64,000 bases of DNA, from the NCBI GenBank assembly GCA_036245805.1, contig BTRK01000001.1, forward strand, positions 15,817,087 to 15,881,086, given 5' to 3'. A model generated the notes under the pieces. It was not told the origin of the DNA and made no database searches. It saw only the letters and a list, made by a program, of their open reading frames with translations. The position numbers and the translations under genes were made by a program. Below are positions 56,990-64,000 of this stretch, one piece after another. Origin of the DNA: Pristionchus mayeri (Eukaryota > Nematoda > Chromadorea > Rhabditida > Neodiplogasteridae). Numbering within the stretch: position 1 is the stretch's first letter; every line of letters starts with the position of its first letter.

Positions 56990-57235
56990 GGTCTCACCTT
57001 TTTGTTCCAATCGGTTTGATTATTACTATTATTTGTGCATCACTTGGTTTGTTCATCACATTCTAACTTACTTGATTAACAGCAATTGCATATGTTTCAT
57101 CTTGATTAGAGGTTTTTATCCAATTTATGTTTTATTGATAAAGAATTTTGATGAGGAAAATCAGATCTCTTTATTTCGAGTGGGCTAAAACGGTCGCCAC
57201 ATGTTTCCGCCTGATTACCTGCACTGTATTCATTT
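56990..57235. repeat. Dispersed 3'-flank element (right arm; mirror in left arm)
   Basis: Downstream of the coiled-coil stop codon. It shares TGGTCTCAC, TCTAACTTACTTGATTAA, GCAATTGCATATGTT and GATAAAGAATTTTGATGAGG with the 3' flank of the 30359-32369 gene (32670-32895) and of its remnant (42360-42560). Left-arm mirror at about 51893-52139. Confidence 0.6.
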
Positions 57236-57493
57236 ACACTATCTTCGCTTGGGGTTATTGATATTAGAGGAATGGCTGGCAGGTTTTATAATTAGGAAGC
57301 ATTTGCATGTGATAGGCATTGTTGTTGGTGCGTGGATTCTGTTCCCATTTCTCTGCTGACCGATTCGGGAAAAGTTATCTTCTCGATTCATTTTGTACAC
57401 TGTCGCCGCGTAGGCATAATGATCTATCATGCGAAATATAACAACGATTCATTTATTAAAAAACAATCGATACAACGGATGAGGGGGGGGGGC

Positions 57494-58537
57494 TCACACG
57501 AGGGTGAGCATTATTCCCTCTTCCTCTCCATAGTCGGTGTTGGGGGGGGGGGGGGGGTATCCGACGAGATTGTCGATCGCCGCATCTCCTGCCGTCGCGT
57601 ACTCCTCAAAATTACACGTTTGTTGCGGTAAACATGTGAACAGTTGGCTGTAGATTATATGTTAAAGATAAGGTAGTTGTTGACTGATCTCTAAACAAAT
57701 GGCATATGTGAGACTAAAATAGGTTCTTACCGCCAGCAGTATATTCAGCCTTACCAGATATGGCACGAAGAAGGTGATGGTTCCACGATTGGGGACCGAC
57801 GAAGGCAGTCGTGCTCTTTCCAGGAGCGCCTGAAAACCAAGTGAGTTTAGTTACATTCCAGAATACTTCTCATTCGGTAACATAGCTGACTGGGTCAACG
57901 TTATTTTACTTATTTTCAAATAACTAACGAATATATGAAAGAGAGACTTGGAATAGCGTACCAGAAGCAGTCTTTTCTTCTTCTTCGACTCATCCGGTGC
58001 TCTGACTCGGATGTTGGTGGCTGCCGGCAGCAGGCGCAACAGAGCTTCGACGGGCTTGCAGTCCAGCTGCGAGACCAGGCTGGTAACCGGCTGCTGTCCC
58101 CGCAGCTGGAACTGCACAACCCCTTCTGCGCGGGGGCGGCAGCGGTAGAAGTCCTACAAAATGGTCCATGAATTCAATCGTTTCGGTGGTTTATCCTTGC
58201 CGCGAATCCCAGAAGAGCCATTAGTCAAAATCCGTGCCTACTCTCTTCGTTTCGCACGCTCTCTCGCTTCGTCTGACCGGTGAGAGAGCACGCAAAATGA
58301 GGAGGGCGCTTGTCAATTTGGAAGCACTAATAGTCATGCATGTTCCACTACCTCGTAACCATGCGCATCTACCGTAGCCACATATGATAGTGTCATAGTG
58401 TGCTAAATCTAGCGAGATCAATGATAACTCACCGTGAATTTGCCGTCAGCATGGTTCTTCCCGTTGGTCGCCACCCTCTTCTTCTCTGCGATCTTCCTCG
58501 CTCCCCCTCTCTTGTACTTCCTTTTGACTCCCACCAT
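57494..58537 (-). CDS. Small basic protein with polyproline tail (right arm copy)
   Basis: Mirror of 50591-51634 with all four exons, splice sites and the 16-base G/C run conserved; ATG at 58537, TGA at 57494-57496. No coding difference from the left copy was seen by eye, so the pair could raise dosage or be kept identical by gene conversion. Confidence 0.65.
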
Positions 58538-59945
58538 GATACCTGAATGGAAAATATCATTATTTCAATGAAAATCGTTCAGCAACATAAAATCAATGCA
58601 ATTTCATTTCATGGAGTACTGTAGGGATACACGGATACGGTAGTCGATCAATCATTAATCAATCATTCAGAGATACGATAGTCAGAGGGGATATTCGATT
58701 GAGGACCATCCAAGAGTAATGTGGATATCGAATAGATATTATAAATATGATAATGGAATGATTCAGAAGCTGATCGACGAGGAATGGAGGTGAAAAAAGA
58801 CGAGGAATGGAGAAGAATAGAAGCAATTCAGTGATCGAGGTGCGCAGTAGGGATGACAAATCGGCTTCGGAACTCGGCGATCCGACTTGAAAGGGGCGCT
58901 AATCGGTTCAAGCCGACTTGAGGCGACATGCAAATTGACCCAAGCCGGCTTCGATTACTCTCTTTGTTTGAAGTCGGCCTCAACTCGGCGATCGGCATGC
59001 AAATTGATGGCAAATTATCACGCTCGCTAGCGTCGATCCAAGGAAAGTTAGTGATTTGCATGTGAATATACTCCTCTCTCCCTCCAAGTCGGCAATGCGG
59101 AACGTGAGCGCCGCGTTCGCGATGGAGGGCTGACGTGACCGCATTTGCATCCCGGTTGAGAGGAGGTATGGTAAAGTGAATTCACTCTTTTTTACATTTC
59201 ATGTTCTTGTTTAATTGTTGCACGGTGTGACAAGCGGTCCGGTGCGCATTTGAATGTATAAAAACGTGCAGTGAATTGCAAGGCGCGAAAATTCAAACGC
59301 TACTTTTTTTGGATCCACATTTCAGGGTATTCCGTGTAAGATACCACTTTTGGACTTTTGCCAAGTTATTATTTTGAATATCACGGTAATTCAGGCAACT
59401 TTCATATATTTTTTTAAATATCGCGCGCGGAATGTTGTATCTAATTTACTGTAGCGGAACGATGAATTATTTTAAAGTCGTCAAGTCGACACCGGACGTT
59501 TAGGGGGGGTTTGTCACACCGTGTGTTGTTGCCATGATAAAAATTCATCCGTTTAATCTTCGTGAAACCTCCATTGATGATGGTCTGGTTGTCCACTTCC
59601 TACTGAAATCAAGCTATGGCCCATTCATTCCATCAGGTCTCTCTCCACTTGACGAGAGTGTGTAGATTGGAGAGACGAAGACCATAATTTCGGTCTCTAC
59701 TGAATATATTCCATCACTGTGCGAGTATCGGACAAATAATAGGATTAGAACATTAAAAAGCCATAGATAAACTCACCAAAACGATTCACAAACCTAATGA
59801 ATACGGGAGTAGCGACCACCAAATCGGGAAGTCCTATTTAAAGACCGGGAAAAAGATGGTGAGCGAGTGTCTTTAAACGGGAGTGTTTTCCCAATGCGCC
59901 AAATCGAATTTTTACGGCCAAAATTGATTTTTTCTTGATTATCGA

Positions 59946-61396
59946 TTAGTTTATTGGCCCGCCTCTCTGTTTTTGTTTCGAATTGATGGAGAATCTATCA
60001 CTGGGTAGATTGTAATCGTTTCGCGAGAATCGGTACTAGCGAAAATTTTCAACACCTTCTGAACTGAAGCAATGTTTTGGAGAAAACGACGTTTTTCTCG
60101 TGCCATTCTCTTCCTGATTAGCCCTATTTCGTGAATTTCTGTGAATCCTATTAGAATGTCCATACGCACATCATACCTTGTTTTGAGGCGAATCGTTGTT
60201 AGCGAAATTTTGCTACGTTCGCTCAAAGTTCGTTTATTCTCCGCATTTTTTCCGCCATAGTTTATGTTCATCTTACTTATGATCCAGATCGACGATCCTT
60301 CTCATATTTTTTATGATGGCTTCCCAATGCCAAACGAATGGATCACCGAAATTTCATATCCTTACGGTATGCTTGGATTTTTCTATAGTCGTTTGAAGGG
60401 CCGATAGTGACTGTAGCTTCTGTTCCAGACTCTATAGCTCATCTCATAGGCATTTATTGCGTTCATTTATATTTTTCTATAGCTCATCATTGTATATTAA
60501 ATAGTTTATCGGCAATTGATAGCGTTGTTCTTTCAAATCTGGCATTGTGGTCAAGCTGGAACACTTTTTCGCATATTTTTGTCTCGTTTCGACAAAATTT
60601 ATGAAGAGTGTTGATGTATTTCGAACTATCTATTTCTTGTTCCCCCGTGTCTGACCATCTTTCTCAACTTCTTCATCAGTATTCACAATAGGAATTTGTA
60701 AATCCCCATTTTCTACTCTATTTCATATTGTATGCGATTTCACACATAAACTCATTTTTAATCAGATTGCGGCTGCATGTGCTATACAAGGGTTTTAGGA
60801 CACATACTCCTACGGGCAGATTTAGACTATTGGAGTAGGAATTTAGATTTGAGTACTTCAGTCTGATTACGGTAAGTTTGCTTCCTTGTAGTTCAAAGTA
60901 AGAAAGATAAAACAATTTTCGAGATTAATCAATCATGATACTACTCGACACCAATTAGTTGCTATCACTATTTAAAGTTCACTAAACTTTTGTTTCATAA
61001 ATTAATAATTGACATAAAAAATAATAAGCGACCTATGGAACGCGTTGCGGACGGGCGCTGCGTGCGTCACTGACACCAAGTGGGCGGAGCTTAGAAGGAC
61101 ATGCTTGTTTGAGAAAATTTTCCACTAAAGTGTGAATTCTATTTATCATATGGTTATTTGTCACTCATGACAACCTCATAACAGCAAAAATTGAAGCATT
61201 TAAAAAATTCTCCAATTTCACGTGACGATCGCTAATACGGGAGAAAATTCAAGTAAATAAAATCAGTTAATGATTTCAAAAAGCTAGTACCGTAGTCCCA
61301 TCTGTGCGTTCCAAAAGCTCGTCGTGTATTCCGCACTCTCCTCCACACTAAGCAGCTGATTGATTTGTTGTGGTTGTTTCCGGCGCCGCAGCAAGC
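59946..61396. other. Intergenic, no supported gene
   Basis: A 106-codon minus-strand frame at 59951-60271 starts directly behind the palindrome edge. It has no recognisable motif and no clear exon signals, so I do not call it. The rest is AT-rich. A TACGG motif and CG-rich patch lie within 100 bp upstream of the GPR107-like ATG. Confidence 0.45.
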
Positions 61397-63429
61397 ATGG
61401 GGCAGTTGCACATGCTGCAGCTGCTGCAGCTCCTCCTGCTCGCAGCAGGCACAAGGTGCAAGATTCACCACCTGGCCTTGCTAGTGAGTTTTGCCTTACT
61501 TATCTATTTGTCCCGTATTGGCTTGATTTTCGTTTTTTTTGCTGTGGATTCCAAGTTTTCTGATGTGTCTATTTTAAATCCCTATTTAAGGGTGACGCCA
61601 GGCGAAATGTGATCATCACAAGCTTTGGCTACAACGCGCAAGGCACCTTCGACCTGAATCTGACACAGGTTAAACGCTTTTTGCATCTTTCTGTTCTTGC
61701 TAAACCTTCCTTCTTGTTGTTTTGACGGCCATGTTGTTGTTTTCTGACCACTTTCAATGTCTTCTTGCAGTTCGCCGTTCCGGACGCGATAAGCAAGCTG
61801 ACCGACTCGGGAGAAACCGCGGAGAAACAAGTACATTCAAGCTTCATCAATTTCCACTTTCGTAACGCATCAGAGTCACTCTCGAGAGTAGTTTGATTGA
61901 CACATGTTGATTGAGTTGTAGTGCAGGGTATGCTTTGTTTCATTGGTAAGGGAAGGGAGGTGTAACGCTACTCCGCACTCAAGTTGACCTATTCGGCCTC
62001 GAGGCGCATCTCGTGCACTTTACCTGGTCAACTGACCTGGCTAGGGTCTTCTCTAGGCTTCACTTTCTTGCCTACTATACTATATTTTAAATTAACAATT
62101 TTTATTATTAAATTTAGGGTGTGATTGGATTCTCGCTGTCGCGCGGCTCTGCCATCTCTGCCGGTGTCAACTCGAACCCGCACCTGTGTCAGCTGCAGCA
62201 GACTGATCAAGTGGGACATATTGATTTGTTTTCAGTTTACATTATCTCTTTCTAGCATACTATGATCATAGAGCATTATCATAACTTGGAACGTAGGCGT
62301 CATTAGGCAGTTTGATCTTCGCGTGTAACTCAAAGATGTTGAATGAAAGTTGAGTGTGTGCAATTACGCTCGGATGTGATTTAAATAGTTCCAATTCTCC
62401 TCGAAATTCCCTCCTGATAATTGGCTTTCCACGAGGTGGTTCGGATGTCTGTTTGAGCGCAAAAAAATCAAACAATCGCGTTTTTAGGGCCCGGGTCTGT
62501 TTGGTTTGTGGTGCGGAGAGGGTTCGAGAAGCGCGATTCTCGTGGTTCCGATCGACTTTTTCTCGCTTCTCAAATGTTAAACTTTGCCCTGATAATAAGC
62601 TGATTAGTGCATCACAAACCTGTCAGGTATAAATGGTTCTCGCTTTCTATTAATTCAGCGCATTTTAGGTTAATATGAGCTCAGTACTGTAATTATTTTA
62701 AAACGTTATTATTATTATTACTAATATTATTAGTATTATCTATTAATTGCAGGGATTCGACGCCGTTTTCTTCATCGCCGATCTGCCTAAGAAGCGACTG
62801 AATCTGTACAGATCGGGACTCGGCAGGCAGCTGAGGGTGTGCGCCACCCATGAGAAGTAAGCACTATTGATTAGGACTAATTATCTTAATTAGAGACCTT
62901 AAAGACCTCAAATAATGAGCTCGGTACTTCCTCTTGAAAGAATACTGTGGAAATTGGACAATGAAAACCTCAGTTTTCGCGTTTTTGTTAAGATTTAGTA
63001 TATATTTCACAGTTGTCAACTCTGAATTCGTTCCACTAACAAGTTGAGATTTATGATGAACTGGTGGAACAGGAAATGCGCAGGTGCGAGGAGGAAGATG
63101 CGGAGTACGCGAAGACGCTCACGGAGAGAATCGAGAAGGAGACCAAGGCGGAGGAGGAGGTACTGTAAATGTCCGCTTGCAAAGCACGCGCTGAGTCCAT
63201 TCTGCATTATTTTTATCCTCGAATGTAGCAATTTTCTGGCTTTCGTGGGAATGAGAGTGTACGCAAAGAGCTTCCCAAGTAGCTGTTTGATCGAAATATT
63301 GTTTTGAAAAATATTGATTATTCTTAAGATTAAAATATATTATATTTGCAGCACGCTCGTCGTCGTCGCGAGGGCAACATGCTGGACACGATCAAGAAGT
63401 GGCTGCCATTCGGAGGAGAGGACGGGAAG
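61397..63429 (+). CDS. GPR107/GPR108-family membrane protein, 5' part
   Basis: Exon 1 (61397-61483) MGQLHMLQLLQLLLLAAGTR CKIHHLALL is a signal peptide followed by the family's RIHHLTL-like start. Exon 2 (61591-61668) GDARRNVIITSFGYNAQGTF; exon 3 (61771-61830) FAVPDAISKLTDSGETAEKQ; exon 4 (62118-62210) GVIGFSLSRGSAISAGVNSN, matching the IGFSL motif; exon 5 (62753-62856) GFDAVFFIADLPKKRLNLYR, SGLGRQLRVCATHE. Possible exons 6 (to 63162) DELVEQEMRRCEEEDAEYAK and 7 (63352-63429) HARRRREGNMLDTIKKWLPF. GPR107/108 are lumen-N-terminal seven-pass proteins of the Golgi/secretory route (established knowledge). The transmembrane part lies outside the window. Exon 5 ends in phase 2 while exon 6 needs another phase, so that junction is unresolved. 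Confidence 0.75.
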
Positions 63430-64000
63430 GTGAGAATACGGTATCAGAGGTATACGGTAGGAGGGAGAAGATAAAGTATCAGGGAGGTAGGATAGGGAGA
63501 TCGGGAGATGGGGATTCGAAAGAGCGACTTGTAGAGTATTTTTTGCCATGCGATCACGAGATACATTTCTGAATCGAATGTGCACCGGGCTATCATAGAT
63601 CGGTGAGCCATGGAGTTGCCTGGGAAATTGCATTTTAGGGAAAGGCATTACTATAATTTGTTTTGATTAGATGGAAGGCGCTCGCTTTCATCGATTAAAG
63701 ATATCATTGATTAAAGAGAAATGTGTGAATCGGAATGAGAATCACATATTTAACATTGAGCTATGAGTGCAGCTCGAATCGTAGTTTATCGCTGTTTCAC
63801 ATTGGAATACGGGAAGTTAATAGAATTAGTTTTTATGTAAATTTGGGACCAATTCTGGTGATATATTGTTTACTGCAACTCAAACGAGCTTACCATGCAT
63901 CTGCGAGACATTAATTTACTTGGTGGGTCATGGCGTATTAGGATGCAGAAATTTGAGGAGCAGAGGTTGTGTTTCGAGCAAACGAGGCACAGGAAAAATC
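63430..64000 (+). other. Probable intron of the GPR107-like gene
   Basis: Begins with a GTGAGA donor after DGK. No further exon could be identified before the window ends. Confidence 0.5.

Larger units (their letters stand above)
54881..59945 (-). repeat. Large inverted duplication, right arm (5065 bp)
   Basis: Mirror of 49183-54413. Shorter by 166 bp overall, of which 165 bp is one deletion at about 55570-55595 that removes an exon. Confidence 0.97.

Noticed and set aside
59951..60271. 106-codon minus-strand frame beside the palindrome edge
   Set aside because: No recognisable motif, no convincing acceptor or donor, and composition like the AT-rich surroundings.

Overview
The window looks like nuclear DNA of a nematode, most likely a free-living rhabditid or diplogastrid relative. 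The evidence is short introns with TTTCAG-type acceptors and GTAAGT/GTGAGT donors, compact multi-exon genes on both strands, mariner-type terminal repeats close to those known from Caenorhabditis, and a CKS protein whose motifs (ERHVLLFRR, MSEAEWRSLGIQQ) resemble the nematode CKS-1 form. Nothing bacterial or viral is seen. The species cannot be named from sequence alone.

Layout. (1) 1-9.77 kb: a minus-strand multi-exon gene for an acidic protein with a Cys/His finger. One intron holds a near full-length CR1/Jockey-like LINE (about 112-4188), another holds a 2-kb foldback element. (2) 9.8-21 kb: almost gene-free and rich in repeats: a nested 3.1-kb foldback complex, a 1.8-kb direct tandem duplication, a mariner MITE and a cluster of CCTACAAA motifs. 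(3) 21.2-29.7 kb: two tandem minus-strand paralogues, a complete GYF-domain/C2H2 gene and the 3' part of a second copy that runs into an assembly gap (29677-30176). A tRNA-Tyr lies in an intron. (4) 30.2-43 kb: a plus-strand cluster: a LINE remnant, a gene of unrecognised family, three CKS (cyclin-dependent-kinase subunit) paralogues, and partial copies of the same genes broken up by mariner, foldback and LINE insertions. (5) 43.0-47.7 kb: a second LINE copy that cuts a ddi-1-like gene (ubiquitin-like domain exons) within its coding sequence. (6) 48.4 kb: a tRNA-Thr. (7) 49.18-59.95 kb: a very large, nearly identical inverted duplication (arms about 5.2 and 5.1 kb, spacer 467 bp). It carries two copies each of a small basic-protein gene and a coiled-coil gene. 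(8) 61.4 kb to the end: the 5' part of a GPR107/GPR108-family gene with signal peptide.

Functional picture. The recognisable host genes (CKS, DDI1-like, GPR107-like, GYF/C2H2) do not form a pathway. What unites the window is structural dynamism: local duplication in direct and inverted orientation, foldback DNA, and mobile elements at or near most duplication edges. Most exon models were derived by reading splice sites and phases by hand; they are inference unless stated otherwise.
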